A stretch of DNA of 64,000 nucleotides from assembly GCF_002259415.1 (NCBI RefSeq), contig NZ_NPFY01000022.1, positions 124,001 to 188,000 on the forward strand. Reading direction: 5' to 3'. A program made the translations under genes and the position numbers. Positions 7,702 through 17,080 of this stretch are shown here, piece after piece. The notes below the pieces were generated by a model. The model was not told the DNA's origin and did no database searches. It was given only the letters and a program-made list of their open reading frames with translations. This stretch comes from Rhodococcus sp. 14-2470-1b (lineage in GTDB: Bacteria > Actinomycetota > Actinomycetes > Mycobacteriales > Mycobacteriaceae). Position 1 is the stretch's first letter. Every line of letters starts with the position of its first letter.

Positions 7702-9219
7702 TTGGCCGCTGTGACCGACGTGAGCGAGGGGTACCGGGAACGCGTGAGCACCAATACAGATCGCAGCACCGACACTGACCCGGAGGCGCCGCGGCTACCA
7801 CCGCGGCCGGTCTACCGGCCGGAGGTGGACCCCGCAGCCACTGCAGCGTTCGGTCGTCCGAGCGACGTCGAAGGCTCCTTCACCCCCGCTGCCCGTCGGG
7901 GCGAACCGTCGCCCAGAATCACGTCGCGCGCCCCCGATCCTGTTCTCGCCGAGGCGTTCGGCAGGCCCACCGACGCGCAGGAATCGCTGCAGCGCGATCC
8001 CGATGCTCCCACCGGCCCCCCGGAGCCCGAACCAGAACCCGAGGATCCGTGGCGCGATCCGAACTCCACCGTCAGGCTCGGCGCCGCAGCCGAGGACATT
8101 CCCGAGCCCGCAGTCCGGCCGTTCGGCCCGAAGCTCGGTGTCCGTGAGGTTCTGTTCGGTGAGAAGGTCGCCCCGAAAGCGCTCGTCGTTCTCGGCGTCG
8201 TCGCACTGGCCATCGGTCTTGTCGGCGGCCTCATCGGGCGTGAAACAGCCGAGGTCACCGGAGCTCTGACCAGTCAGAAGGTGAATCTGACGCAGTCGAG
8301 CGGCGAAGACTTGCCCCAAGGGCAGGTGGCACGCGTAGCCGATGCAGTCCTGCCGTCCGTGGTGTCCATTCAGGTCACACTCGGCGACAACGCAGGGACC
8401 GGCTCCGGCGTCGTCATCGCCGGCGAGGGGTACATCGTCACCAACAATCACGTCATCTCGATGGCGGCCACCAACCCCGATCGAGCGACGCTGCAAGTGA
8501 CGTTCTCCGACGGCACCAAGGTTCCCGCCGACATCGTCGGTCGCGACATCAAGACCGACCTCGCAGTGCTCAAGGCCGATGTAGGCAACCTCACCGTTGC
8601 CGAGCTCGGCAACTCCGCGGACGTCCAGGTGGGGGAGGACGTCGTCGCCGTCGGCTCGCCGCTCGGTCTGAACAAAACCGTCACCCGCGGCATCGTCAGT
8701 GCACTCGATCGGCCCGTGCGACTGTCCGGTGAAGGCACCGACACCGACGCCGTCATCGACGCAGTGCAAACCGACGCCGCGATCAACCCGGGTAACTCCG
8801 GTGGACCACTGATCGACGCCGAAGGCCGCGTCATCGGCATCAACTCGGCCATCCGCAGCGAGAGCGGCGGATCTGTCGGTCTCGGTTTCGCGATCCCGAT
8901 CGACGACGTCACCGAGGTGGCTCAGTCGCTGATCCGGACCGGCGAGATGAAACACCCGGACATCGGCATCAACGCTCGATCGGTGATCAACGACGCAACG
9001 TCCGGTGCAGAAGTGGCGAACGTTCGCGCTGGAGGGCCTGCCCAGGAAGCCGGAATCGTCGAGGGCGACGTCATTACCAGAGTAGGTGATCGTGCTGTGA
9101 CCAGCGCCGATGAGCTGGTTGTCGCCGTCCAATCAAGCGAAATCGGTCAGTCGACGCCGGTGCAGCTGGTCCGGTCCGGCAGACTCGTCGATGTGTCGGT
9201 CACCCCGGTTTCGGACTAG
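7702..9219 (+). CDS. htrA: HtrA/DegP-type membrane-anchored serine protease with PDZ domain
   Basis: Counting from TTG 7702, an acidic proline-rich cytosolic region (1-155) precedes one transmembrane helix (about 160-178). An extracytoplasmic trypsin-like domain follows with the catalytic triad H250 (TNNHVI), D286 (KTDLAVLK) and S366 ([10 protein letters not shown]), then a C-terminal PDZ domain. The family degrades or refolds damaged envelope proteins, and in mycobacteria also affects peptidoglycan enzymes. GTG codons at 7711 or 7720 are equally credible starts. It sits in the sigE-rseA-htrA-tatB order of M. tuberculosis Rv1221-1224. Confidence 0.93.
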   Translation: MAAVTDVSEGYRERVSTNTDRSTDTDPEAPRLPPRPVYRPEVDPAATAAFGRPSDVEGSFTPAARRGEPSPRITSRAPDPVLAEAFGRPTDAQESLQRDPDAPTGPPEPEPEPEDPWRDPNSTVRLGAAAEDIPEPAVRPFGPKLGVREVLFGEKVAPKALVVLGVVALAIGLVGGLIGRETAEVTGALTSQKVNLTQSSGEDLPQGQVARVADAVLPSVVSIQVTLGDNAGTGSGVVIAGEGYIVTNNHVISMAATNPDRATLQVTFSDGTKVPADIVGRDIKTDLAVLKADVGNLTVAELGNSADVQVGEDVVAVGSPLGLNKTVTRGIVSALDRPVRLSGEGTDTDAVIDAVQTDAAINPGNSGGPLIDAEGRVIGINSAIRSESGGSVGLGFAIPIDDVTEVAQSLIRTGEMKHPDIGINARSVINDATSGAEVANVRAGGPAQEAGIVEGDVITRVGDRAVTSADELVVAVQSSEIGQSTPVQLVRSGRLVDVSVTPVSD

Positions 9220-9229
9220 GCTGACAGGC

Positions 9230-9637
9230 GTGTTCGGCAACATCGGCTGGGGAGAGCTCGTCATTCTCCTGGTAGCAGCACTCGTCATCCTCGGTCCAGA
9301 CAGGCTGCCCGGCGCAATCAGCTGGGTCACCAAGTCCATCCGCCAGGTCAAGGACTACGCCAACGGCGCAAGCCAGCAACTCAAGGACGAGCTGGGCACC
9401 GACTTCGAGGACCTGCGCAAACCCCTCGCCGACCTCAATCAGCTCCGCGGCATGACCCCGCGCGCCGTCATCACCAAACACTTGCTCGACGGCGACGACT
9501 CGATCTTCACCGGCAACTTCGACTCCAAGAAGCCGAACGGCAGTTCCAACGGGACCCCGAACACCCCCGCCAAGCCGTCGCTCGAGAAGAAATTGCCCGC
9601 GGGCCAGACCCCTCCCATCGACTCCGACGCCACGTAG
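9230..9637 (+). CDS. tatB: Sec-independent (Tat) translocase subunit TatB
   Basis: The 135-residue protein starts [29 protein letters not shown], with the short N-terminal transmembrane helix and the FG-x(n)-GP hinge typical of TatB. An amphipathic helix ([20 protein letters not shown]) and a polar proline- and lysine-rich tail follow. TatB with TatC forms the twin-arginine signal receptor. GTG 9230 starts the conserved MFGNIGW and lies ten bases after the htrA stop. Co-location with sigE links protein export to envelope stress. Confidence 0.93.
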   Translation: MFGNIGWGELVILLVAALVILGPDRLPGAISWVTKSIRQVKDYANGASQQLKDELGTDFEDLRKPLADLNQLRGMTPRAVITKHLLDGDDSIFTGNFDSKKPNGSSNGTPNTPAKPSLEKKLPAGQTPPIDSDAT

Positions 9638-9653
9638 CGCTCTTTTCGTTACA

Positions 9654-9704
9654 GCATGAATGCGCCACCGCAGCTGTCTGACCGCTGCGGTGGCGCCTTC
9701 ATGC
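9654..9704. terminator. Long hairpin between convergent tatB and glnQ (GAATGCGCC palindrome)
   Basis: Arms of 21 bases, 9654-9674 and 9684-9704, pair with one mismatch around a nine-base loop. The left arm begins GCATGAATGCGCCACCGC. It lies 16 bases after the tatB stop and 13 bases before the end of glnQ on the other strand, so it can end transcription from both sides. A run of T precedes the hairpin (CTCTTTTCG) but none follows on the plus strand. A half-copy of the same sequence occurs at 39578. Confidence 0.75.
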
Positions 9705-9717
9705 CGTGGGTGGAGCG

Positions 9718-10449
9718 TTACAGCACCTTGTTCAGGAAGTCCTGGGTCCGAGGGTTCTGCGGGTTGCCGAAGAGCTGATCCGGGGTTCCTTCTTCGACGA
9801 TGACGCCGTCGGCCATGAAGATGACTCGGTCCGAGACCTCGCGGGCGAAGCCCATCTCGTGGGTGACGACGACCATTGTCATGCCGCCTTTCGCGAGGTC
9901 GCGCAGAACCTGCAACACTTCGCCGACCATTTCGGGGTCGAGTGCGGAGGTGGCCTCGTCGAACAACATGATCGACGGGCTCATCGCGAGTGCTCGGGCG
10001 ATTGCGACGCGCTGCTTCTGACCGCCGGAGAGGCTGGCGGGCTTGTAGTCCGCGCGCTCGGACAGTCCGACCTGCTCGAGCAGTTTCAGTGCCGTGTTCT
10101 TGGCCTCGGACTTCGACATCTTCTTCGTCTCGACGGGTGCGAGCATGACGTTCTCGAGTGCCGTCATGTGCGGGAAGAGGTTGAAGTGCTGGAACACCAT
10201 GCCGATGTTCTGGCGGATCTTGTCGAGGTTGACGTTCTTGTCGGTCAGGTCGACGCCGTCGACGACGACGTGGCCGCCGGTGATGTCCTCGAGTTTGTTC
10301 AGGCATCGCAGGAAGGTGCTCTTACCGGATCCCGATGGTCCGATGACGCAGACGACCTCGCCGTTGGCGATCTCGGCGTCGATTCCCTTGAGGACTTTGT
10401 TGTCGCCGAATGCCTTTTCCAGCGCCTTGATCGAAATCTTGGTGCTCAC
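9718..10449 (-). CDS. glnQ: Polar amino-acid ABC transporter ATPase (GlnQ-like)
   Basis: The 243-residue ATPase powers the fused importer encoded just upstream. Walker A is GPSGSGKST (near residue 38), the Q-loop [12 protein letters not shown], the signature [15 protein letters not shown], Walker [15 protein letters not shown] and the switch histidine VVVTHEMGF; all are typical of the glutamine/glutamate/polar amino-acid family. GTG 10449 overlaps the stop of the permease gene by four bases. A longer reading frame upstream runs back into the permease gene and is not real. Confidence 0.93.
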   Translation of the reverse strand: MSTKISIKALEKAFGDNKVLKGIDAEIANGEVVCVIGPSGSGKSTFLRCLNKLEDITGGHVVVDGVDLTDKNVNLDKIRQNIGMVFQHFNLFPHMTALENVMLAPVETKKMSKSEAKNTALKLLEQVGLSERADYKPASLSGGQKQRVAIARALAMSPSIMLFDEATSALDPEMVGEVLQVLRDLAKGGMTMVVVTHEMGFAREVSDRVIFMADGVIVEEGTPDQLFGNPQNPRTQDFLNKVL

Positions 10450-11906
10450 TTGTTGATCCTCTTCTCGAGCCGGTTCGACAGCTTGGTGAGTGCCATGATG
10501 ATGATGAAGTACATGACGCCGATGATCAGCCACATGTTGAACGACTCGAAGTTGCGGGCGATGATCAGTCGGCCTGTCTGTGTCAGCTCGGCCAGGCCGA
10601 TGACCGACAGCAACGACGTGTCCTTCAACGTGATGACGAACTGGTTGATGTACGACGGAATCATCGTGCGGATGGCCTGCGGCATGACGACGCGGCGCAT
10701 CGACTTGAGGTAGCTGATACCGAGGCTGCGCGACGCTTCCATCTGGCCCTTGTCGACGGCGAGGATTCCGCCTCGGACGATTTCGGCCATGTAGGCGCCT
10801 GCGTTGAGCGACAGCGTGATGATGCCCGCGGTGAATGCGGACATCTGGAAGTTCAGGGCCGCAGGGACGCCGAAGTAGATGAAGAATGCCTGCACCAGAA
10901 GCGGTGTGCCGCGAAAGATATCGACGTACGTCGTACCGATTCCCCGGAGCACGATGTTGGACGAGACTCGGAACAGGCCGAAGATCGCGCCGAGAACCAG
11001 AGCGATCGCGATGGAGATGACGGTGAGAACGACGGTCAGCCAGAGGCCCTTGAGCAGCAGCTGCCAGCTACTGGCGATGAGCCCGGGAATCGAGGTGTCC
11101 GAGGTGGATGCCTCGGCGCTGAGGTAGGTGTCGAGGATGTCGTCGTACTGGCCGCTTTCGCGGAGGTTGGCCAGGCCTGTGTTGAACTGCTGAAGTAACT
11201 CGGCGTTGGTGCCCTTTGCCACCGCGAAGCCGTAGCTCGCGCCCGACTCCTTCTCGGTCACCGTCTTGAACCCGTTGCCCTGCGTGATGCCGTACGCCAG
11301 CACCGGGTAGTCCTCGAACGCTGCCGCGGAGTTTCCGGTCCGAACTTCCTCGAACATCGTCGCGGAGTCGTCGAAGCTGCGGATGGTGAAGCCGTACTGG
11401 TCGGCGATCGAGGTGGCGAACGTCGCGCCCTCGGTGCCGTTCTTGACGGCGACGGACTTGCCTCGCAGGTCCTCGTAGCCCTCGATGTCGTTGTTGGACT
11501 CGAGGATTGCCATCTGAACGCCGGAGTCGAAGTACGGATCCGAGAAATCGAACGTTGCCTTACGCGCGTCCGTGATGGACATTCCGGCGATCATGCCGTT
11601 GAACTGACCGCTCGTGACGCCTTGCAGGGCGGTGTCGAAACCGACCTGCTCCACGTTGTAGGTGAAGCCCTGGTCCGCGGCGATCGCGGCCAGGAGGTCC
11701 ATGTCGATTCCGACGAGTTTGCCCTGCTCGTCCTGGAACTCGAAGGGAGCGAACGTGGTATCGGTGGCGATGGAGTAGTTCTGTCCGGACGGAGGCGGCG
11801 GCTGCGCCGACGCCAGGGCCGAACCGAACAGCGACCCCACCAGGGTCACGAAAAGGGCGAGCACGATCGGTATGAGTACCGTCCGACTCGATTGCGGCTT
11901 CTTCAT
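10446..11906 (-). CDS. Fused amino-acid binding protein and permease (GlnH-GlnP type)
   Basis: One 486-residue chain carries a signal sequence or anchor (about 8-32), a type-3 periplasmic binding domain ([15 protein letters not shown] to [10 protein letters not shown], about 45-270) and a C-terminal permease domain. The permease has about five membrane helices and the EAA loop [24 protein letters not shown]. The fusion tethers the receptor to the channel, as in GlnPQ systems of Gram-positive bacteria. Glutamine or glutamate is the likely substrate class but cannot be fixed. Start ATG 11906 (MKKPQSS). Upstream on the minus strand lies a TACACT hexamer (11945-11950) that could be its -10 box. 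Confidence 0.88.
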   Translation of the reverse strand: MKKPQSSRTVLIPIVLALFVTLVGSLFGSALASAQPPPPSGQNYSIATDTTFAPFEFQDEQGKLVGIDMDLLAAIAADQGFTYNVEQVGFDTALQGVTSGQFNGMIAGMSITDARKATFDFSDPYFDSGVQMAILESNNDIEGYEDLRGKSVAVKNGTEGATFATSIADQYGFTIRSFDDSATMFEEVRTGNSAAAFEDYPVLAYGITQGNGFKTVTEKESGASYGFAVAKGTNAELLQQFNTGLANLRESGQYDDILDTYLSAEASTSDTSIPGLIASSWQLLLKGLWLTVVLTVISIAIALVLGAIFGLFRVSSNIVLRGIGTTYVDIFRGTPLLVQAFFIYFGVPAALNFQMSAFTAGIITLSLNAGAYMAEIVRGGILAVDKGQMEASRSLGISYLKSMRRVVMPQAIRTMIPSYINQFVITLKDTSLLSVIGLAELTQTGRLIIARNFESFNMWLIIGVMYFIIIMALTKLSNRLEKRINK

Positions 11907-12004
11907 GCAGGCCACTCTCTATCGAAGAAAAGGATTCTCACCAAAGTGTAAGACTTGGCGAATTCTAAGACTCCAACCCTCGACAGGTGTGCATTCGGGT
12001 GGTA

Positions 12005-13141
12005 TCAGGCCCTTCGGGTGGTGTCGATGCTCAGCGACATTCCGACGAGTCCGCGCTCCCGCACTGCGAGCTGCTTGGCCACCGCTTCCAACGCCTGCGC
12101 GGCCGGAGTCTCGGGCTGCGCCAACACGATCGGAGTGCCGGCGTCGCCACCCTCGCGGACTGCAGTGTCGAGTGGAATCTGGCCCAGCAGAGGCACTTTC
12201 GCGCCCACGGCCTTGGTGAGCCGATCCGAGACATCCTGGCCGCCGCCGGACCCGAAAATGTCCATGCGGGTGCCGTCGGGCAGCTCGAGCCACGACATGT
12301 TCTCCACGACTCCGGCGATGCGCTGACGGGTCTGCAGAGCGATCGCGCCTGCGCGTTCGGCGACCTCGGCGGCAGCCTGCTGCGGCGTTGTCACGACGAG
12401 AATCTCGGCGCCGGGAATCAACTGAGCCACCGAAATGGCAATGTCTCCAGTGCCGGGCGGGAGGTCGAGGAGCAGCACGTCCAGGTCGCCCCAGAACACG
12501 TCGGCAAGGAACTGCTGCAACGCGCGGTGCAGCATCGGTCCCCGCCACACCACGGGTGTGTTGCCCGTGGTGAACTGCGCGATCGAGATGAACTTCACGC
12601 CGTGCGCCTGCGGCGGCATGATCATCTTCTCCACCTGAGTGGGTTTGGCGTCGTTGCCGAGCATGCGGGGGACCGAGTGACCGTAGATGTCGGCGTCGAG
12701 CACACCCACCGACAGGCCACGCTTGGCCAGCGATGCGGCGAGGTTGACCGTCACCGAGGACTTTCCGACGCCGCCCTTGCCCGACGCGACCGCGTACACA
12801 CGCGTCAGCGAGCCGGGTTGAGCGAACGGGATGATCGGTTCCGCGGAATCGCCGCGGAGAGATTTGCGGAGTTCGGTGCGCTGCTCGTCGTTCATCACGT
12901 CGAGCTCGACGGTGATGGTGCCGACCCCCGCGACATCGGCGACGGCTTTGGTGACGCGGTCGCTGATCTCGGTTTTCATCGGGCAACCAGCAGTGGTGAG
13001 GTAGATGCCGACGTCGACGGATCCTCCGTCGCCGATGGTGACACCCTTGACCATTCCCAGGTCGGTGATGGGTTTGCGAATTTCCGGATCGATGACTTTC
13101 GAGAGTGCGCTTCGAACGTCGGATTCCGTCAGTACTGCCAT
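12005..13141 (-). CDS. mrp: Mrp/NBP35-family P-loop ATPase (Fe-S carrier family)
   Basis: The 378-residue protein has an N-terminal DUF59/MIP18-like domain (IDPEIRKPITDLGMVKGV, with the single cysteine in TTAGCPMKTE) and a C-terminal deviant P-loop ATPase domain with SGKGGVGKSSVTVNLA near residue 123. The family carries and inserts Fe-S clusters. The usual CPxC pair after ENMS is absent: the segment reads ENMSWLELPDGTRMDIFGSGGG and the whole protein has only one cysteine. Its conserved place beside the sigE and mgtE genes matches Rv1229c. Confidence 0.92.
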   Translation of the reverse strand: MAVLTESDVRSALSKVIDPEIRKPITDLGMVKGVTIGDGGSVDVGIYLTTAGCPMKTEISDRVTKAVADVAGVGTITVELDVMNDEQRTELRKSLRGDSAEPIIPFAQPGSLTRVYAVASGKGGVGKSSVTVNLAASLAKRGLSVGVLDADIYGHSVPRMLGNDAKPTQVEKMIMPPQAHGVKFISIAQFTTGNTPVVWRGPMLHRALQQFLADVFWGDLDVLLLDLPPGTGDIAISVAQLIPGAEILVVTTPQQAAAEVAERAGAIALQTRQRIAGVVENMSWLELPDGTRMDIFGSGGGQDVSDRLTKAVGAKVPLLGQIPLDTAVREGGDAGTPIVLAQPETPAAQALEAVAKQLAVRERGLVGMSLSIDTTRRA

Positions 13142-13162
13142 GAGTTCATGCTAGTGGGGCGG

Positions 13163-13218
13163 GAGTGGAGCCTGCGGAATGACCCTGGGGAGGCGGGAGT
13201 GGAGCCTGCGGAATGACC
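13163..13218. repeat. Two direct copies of the 22-bp dispersed element between mrp and the transglycosylase
   Basis: Identical 22-base copies at 13163-13184 and 13197-13218 (GAGTGGAGCC then TGCGGAATGACC), 34 bases apart, are separated by CTGGGGAGGCGG. The second copy ends one base before the stop codon of the minus-strand transglycosylase gene. Read with transcription, the stop is directly followed by GGTCATTCCGCAGGCTCC twice. No hairpin or other feature is seen in this gap. Confidence 0.88.
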
Positions 13219-13219
13219 C

Positions 13220-14086
13220 TCAGTGGATGCGTGGGAGCTGGTCGGAGGTGGGGACGATGCCGGTGGCGTAGCCGGTGGACCAGGCGAGGACGTTGGCGAC
13301 GTAGGCCATGGAGTTGTTGTAGCGCAGGATGGCTTTGGTGGTCTGTCCGAGGTCGCGGAGGTTCAGGCCGCCGTCGCACAGGTAGTCGCCGGTGGCGAGG
13401 GCTGCGTCGTACAGGTTCTGTGGGTCGGAGATGCCGTCGCCGTTGCCGTCGGCTTTGTAGCGGTTCCAGGTTTCGGGGAGGAACTGCATCGGTCCGACTG
13501 CGCGGTCGAAGTTGGGGTCGCCGTCGAGTGCGCCGCCGTCGGTGTCGGCGATGACGTTGTTGCCGGCGAGCGATCCGTCGAGGCGGGGGCCGAGGATGGG
13601 CTCGAGCAGCTGTCCGAGGTCGTCGGCTTTGCCGTTGTTGGCGTGGGTGGATTCGACGCGGCCGATGCCGGCGATGATGGTCCAGCTGATTCCGCAGCCG
13701 GGCTGGGTTTCGGCGAGAATCCGCTCGGCGTTCTTGTAGGCGGAGACGTTGACCGTCGGGATTGCGATGGGGCTGGCGGCGAGGCTCGTCGGCAATTCCG
13801 GCGTCGGCGGGATTTCCGGCGCGGGTGCCGGGACGGGTGCTGCCTGCGGAACGGGTGCCTCGGCTGCGGCGACGGGCTGTGCCGCGGTGTCGTCCGCTAT
13901 GGGGGCGGGTGTTTCCACGACGGGCTCGGCTTCCTGCGCCGTGGAGTTGGTCGTCATGAAGGGGATGTACTCGGCCGCGCCTGCGCTGGTGGCGGCGGTG
14001 ACGAGTCCTGCGGGGACGAGACCCGTCAGAGCAATCACCGAATTCCGGCGTACGTTGGAATTCGATGCTTTTCTGTGACGTCCCAC
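13220..14086 (-). CDS. Secreted lytic transglycosylase-like protein (Rv1230c-like)
   Basis: The 288-residue protein has a basic start (MGRHRKASNSNVRRN) and a signal/anchor helix ending near AGAAEY, then a 70-residue Ala-Pro-Glu-rich linker. A C-terminal lysozyme-fold domain contains GIGRVESTHANNG (putative catalytic glutamate), AVGPMQFLPETW and YNNSMAYVANVLAWSTGY. This layout is that of MltB-type (SLT_2) transglycosylases that cut peptidoglycan and form anhydro-muramic ends. It acts outside the membrane. A promoter and spacer of about 95 bases separate it from the DUF1003 gene upstream. Confidence 0.85.
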   Translation of the reverse strand: MGRHRKASNSNVRRNSVIALTGLVPAGLVTAATSAGAAEYIPFMTTNSTAQEAEPVVETPAPIADDTAAQPVAAAEAPVPQAAPVPAPAPEIPPTPELPTSLAASPIAIPTVNVSAYKNAERILAETQPGCGISWTIIAGIGRVESTHANNGKADDLGQLLEPILGPRLDGSLAGNNVIADTDGGALDGDPNFDRAVGPMQFLPETWNRYKADGNGDGISDPQNLYDAALATGDYLCDGGLNLRDLGQTTKAILRYNNSMAYVANVLAWSTGYATGIVPTSDQLPRIH

Positions 14087-14181
14087 GCGTCGGTACCTCC
14101 TGATCGTTTGCGAACCGGAGTCGAGGGTACCTGATTCGAGATCGTTCCGTTACACGGCCGTTATCAAGCGGCCGGGCGGAA

Positions 14182-14751
14182 CTAATCCACGTCGAACTGG
14201 GCGTCGTTCTCCGGCGCCGGACCGTCGTCACGCTTACGTAGGCTCTGCTTCTTCCTGGACTTCTTCGGCGCCGCGGACGGCTCGCCGCCCATCTGTTCCA
14301 GCAACTCGCGGATCTCGTCGAGCTCACGCCGCAGGTAATCGCGAGTCGCGACCTCACCGACGGCGATACGCAGCGACGCCAGCTCGCGGGCAAGGAACTC
14401 GGTGTCCGCCTTCGTCTGCTGTGCCCGAGCACGGTCTTCTTCCAGCGAGACCCGGTCGCGGTCGTCCTGACGGTTCTGCGCGAGAAGGATCAGCGGGGCG
14501 GCGTAGGCAGCCTGCGTCGAGAACGCGAGGTTCAACAGAATGAACGGATACGGGTCCCACTGAAGCGCGACGACGGCAACGTTAAGGAAGATCCAGACGA
14601 TGACGATGATCGTCTGGATCGCCAGGTACCGTCCGGTGCCGAGGAAGCGGGCGGCGCGCTCTCCCGAGCTGCCGAGGTCGACGTCGAGATGCCAGTTGAA
14701 CAGCCGCGAACCCTGCGGTGTGTCCATGCGCTGCCGAGCGGATTCCTTCAC
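14182..14751 (-). CDS. DUF1003 membrane protein (Rv1231c-like)
   Basis: The 189-residue protein has two membrane helices with the DUF1003 pattern: FLGTGRYLAIQTIIVIVWIFLNV, a short WDPYPFILLNLAFSTQAAYAAPLILLAQNRQ segment, then a charged cytosolic coiled-coil (DRDRVSLEEDRARAQQTKADTEFLARELASL) and a Lys/Asp-rich tail. Its function is unknown. The start overlaps the stop of the MgtE-like gene by four bases, so both are probably translated together. This pairing is kept in mycobacteria and hints at a shared role in cation handling, which is inference. Confidence 0.87.
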   Translation of the reverse strand: MKESARQRMDTPQGSRLFNWHLDVDLGSSGERAARFLGTGRYLAIQTIIVIVWIFLNVAVVALQWDPYPFILLNLAFSTQAAYAAPLILLAQNRQDDRDRVSLEEDRARAQQTKADTEFLARELASLRIAVGEVATRDYLRRELDEIRELLEQMGGEPSAAPKKSRKKQSLRKRDDGPAPENDAQFDVD

Positions 14752-16022
14752 TGTCCTGCCACCTCCTGATCACGCCAGTCCTCGGGAAGAAGATGGTCGA
14801 GAACGTCGTCCACTGTCACTGCTCCGACCAGGTGATCCTCGTCGTCCACCACCGGCCCGCACACCAAGTTGTACGTCGCGAAATATCGGGTGACGGCCGT
14901 CAGGCTGTCCTCCGGCGACAACTTCGGCAGTGCCTTGTCGATCACGCCGCCGACCAGGCTCGCCGGCGGTTCGCGGAGCAATTGCTGAAGGTGAACACAC
15001 CCGAGGTAAGCACCGGTCGGAGTTGCCGTCGGCGGGCGAACGACGAACACCAGCGAGGACAGCGCAGGCGTCAGATCCGGGTTACGCACCCGGGCGAGAG
15101 CCTCGGCCACCGTCGTCGACGCGTTCAACACCACCGGTTCGGTGGTCATCAGACCACCGGCTGTGTCCGGTGAGTGTTCGAGAAGGCGCCGAACCGGAGC
15201 GGAATCCTCCGGGTCCATCAGACGTAGCAGCGATTCCGCCTCGGGCTCGGGCAGTTCACCCAGAAGGTCGGCTGCGTCGTCGGGATCCATCGCCTCGAGC
15301 ACGTCGGCGCCGCGTTCGACGCCGAGGTAATGCATCAGTTCGACCTGATCGTCGTCGGGAAGTTCCTGTACGACGTCGGCGAGCCGCTCGTCGTCGAGGG
15401 CGTGTGCCACCTCCATCCGTCGTTTCACCGGCAGCTCACGCATCGCGTTGGCCACGTCGGCAGCCCGAAGGTCCTCGAACTGCATCAACAGCTGCGCGAC
15501 GCCTTGGCCGGGGAGGGACAGCTCGTTCTGGGTCAGACCTTGGACGTGTTGCCAGTCCACGACATGGATTGCACCTCGGCGCGCGAGCCTGCCGCGGCTG
15601 CGCCGGACCGCGACCCGGGCGACGAGCCAGTCACGGGTTCGGGTCAGTTCGATACCCAGGTCGACGACGATGGACTCCGCGTCGTGCAGCTCTTCGAGTT
15701 CCGGGTCGTCGACGCGGACTTTGGAGTCGAGAATTTGCGCGAAGACGAGGATTTCATTGGCTCGCTGCGAGAACCTGCGCAGACTCACGTTGCCGGTGTT
15801 GAGCTGAACGGAGTTGGGCTCGATGCTGGTGACGCGCAGCATCGGCACGAAAATTCTTCGGCGCGTCGCGAGTTCGACGACCAGGCCGAGCACTCGGGGT
15901 TGGGCGCGACCGACGCGCATGGTGATGACGAGATCGCGAACGCGGCCGATCGATTCGCCGTCGGGGCCGAGCACGACCAGACCCGCGAGCCTGGCTGCGA
16001 ATAGCTTGCTCAGTGCTGCCAT
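14748..16022 (-). CDS. Soluble MgtE N-domain/CBS protein with PRC-barrel (Rv1232c-like)
   Basis: The 424-residue protein contains a PRC-barrel-like segment (GPDGESIGRVRDLVITMR, about 18-60), a helical MgtE_N superhelical domain (about 200-285, with repeats such as ELPDDDQVELMHYLG and LGELPEPEAESLLRLM) and two CBS motifs (TTEPVVLNASTTVAEAL and LSPEDSLTAVTRYF). It ends at WRDQEVAGQ without any of the membrane helices that form the MgtE channel. It therefore looks like a cytosolic Mg2+ or nucleotide sensor rather than a transporter. The neighbouring DUF1003 membrane protein overlaps it and could be its partner. Confidence 0.87.
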   Translation of the reverse strand: MAALSKLFAARLAGLVVLGPDGESIGRVRDLVITMRVGRAQPRVLGLVVELATRRRIFVPMLRVTSIEPNSVQLNTGNVSLRRFSQRANEILVFAQILDSKVRVDDPELEELHDAESIVVDLGIELTRTRDWLVARVAVRRSRGRLARRGAIHVVDWQHVQGLTQNELSLPGQGVAQLLMQFEDLRAADVANAMRELPVKRRMEVAHALDDERLADVVQELPDDDQVELMHYLGVERGADVLEAMDPDDAADLLGELPEPEAESLLRLMDPEDSAPVRRLLEHSPDTAGGLMTTEPVVLNASTTVAEALARVRNPDLTPALSSLVFVVRPPTATPTGAYLGCVHLQQLLREPPASLVGGVIDKALPKLSPEDSLTAVTRYFATYNLVCGPVVDDEDHLVGAVTVDDVLDHLLPEDWRDQEVAGQ

Positions 16023-16099
16023 GATGGAAAGGTTAGAGCGTGACAGTACGAACCGGAGAATCGACAGCCGGTGACCAAGCAGGGAGCGATGAGGCTCGA

Positions 16100-17080
16100 A
16101 TGAGCTCGGTGAAGCAAGACCGTCCCCGCCGATCCGTCCTCGCGGTTCCCGGCAGTTCCGCGAAGATGATCGAGAAGGCCAAAGGACTGAAGGCCGACGC
16201 TGTCTTCCTCGATCTCGAGGACGCAGTCGCCCCGATCGCCAAGGTGGAGGCGCGCGGACGCATCGTCGAAGCGCTGCTGTCCGACGGATGGGGAGACCAA
16301 CTGAAGGTCGTTCGCGTCAACGACTGGACGACGCCCTGGACCTACGGCGACGTCATCGACGTCGTCTCCGGTGCGGGCGCTCGGTTGGATGCGATTCTGC
16401 TCCCGAAGGTCGAGACCGCCGCGCACGTCGAAGCTCTCGATCTGCTTCTGACCCAGGTCGAGAAGACGAGCGGACTCGAGGTAGGCGCCATCGGGATCGA
16501 ACCGCAGATCGAAAGCGCCCGCAGCCTGCGCAACATCGACGAGATCGCGACGGCCAGTCCCCGTGTGCAGACTCTCGTGTTCGGTCCGGCGGATCTGATG
16601 GCCAGTGTGAACATGCGCACCCTCGTCGTCGGCGAACAGCCGGAGGGGTACGACACCGGTGACGCCTACCATCACATCCTGATGACCATTCTGCTCGCCG
16701 CGCGTACTCATGGACTGCAGGCGATCGATGGTCCGTACCTCCAGATCCGTGATCTCGACGCGTTCCGCCGCGCCGCTGGCCGCACGGCCGGTCTCGGCTT
16801 CGACGGCAAGTGGGTGCTGCATCCGACACAGATCGATGCCGCCAACGAAATCTTCTCGCCCCGGCAGGCCGATTTCGACAAAGCCGAGAACATTCTCGAG
16901 GCGTACGAATTTCATACTTCCGAAGCCGGTGGTGGCCGCGGTGCGGTGATGCTCGGAGACGAGATGATCGACGAGGCGTCGAGAAAGATGGCTCTGGTGG
17001 TCAGTGCGAAAGGACGCGCGGCAGGAATGCTGCGTAGTGAAGTAACACAAAGTTCAGATTCGGGCACAATAGAGCAATGA
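16100..17080 (+). CDS. HpcH/HpaI aldolase / citrate lyase beta-like (CoA-ester lyase)
   Basis: The 326-residue TIM-barrel enzyme resembles CitE-like and malyl/citramalyl-CoA lyases: RRSVLAVPGSSAKMIEKAKGLKADAVFLDLEDAVAP, VRVNDWTTPW, LPKVE, AIGIEPQIES with the metal-binding glutamate, FGPADLMASVN, and GKWVLHPTQIDAANEIF. It probably cleaves or hydrolyses a CoA thioester, but the substrate is unknown. ATG 16100 follows GATGAGG; a GTG at 16040 would crowd the divergent MgtE-like start. The stop overlaps the next start (ATGA). Confidence 0.85.
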   Translation: MSSVKQDRPRRSVLAVPGSSAKMIEKAKGLKADAVFLDLEDAVAPIAKVEARGRIVEALLSDGWGDQLKVVRVNDWTTPWTYGDVIDVVSGAGARLDAILLPKVETAAHVEALDLLLTQVEKTSGLEVGAIGIEPQIESARSLRNIDEIATASPRVQTLVFGPADLMASVNMRTLVVGEQPEGYDTGDAYHHILMTILLAARTHGLQAIDGPYLQIRDLDAFRRAAGRTAGLGFDGKWVLHPTQIDAANEIFSPRQADFDKAENILEAYEFHTSEAGGGRGAVMLGDEMIDEASRKMALVVSAKGRAAGMLRSEVTQSSDSGTIEQ

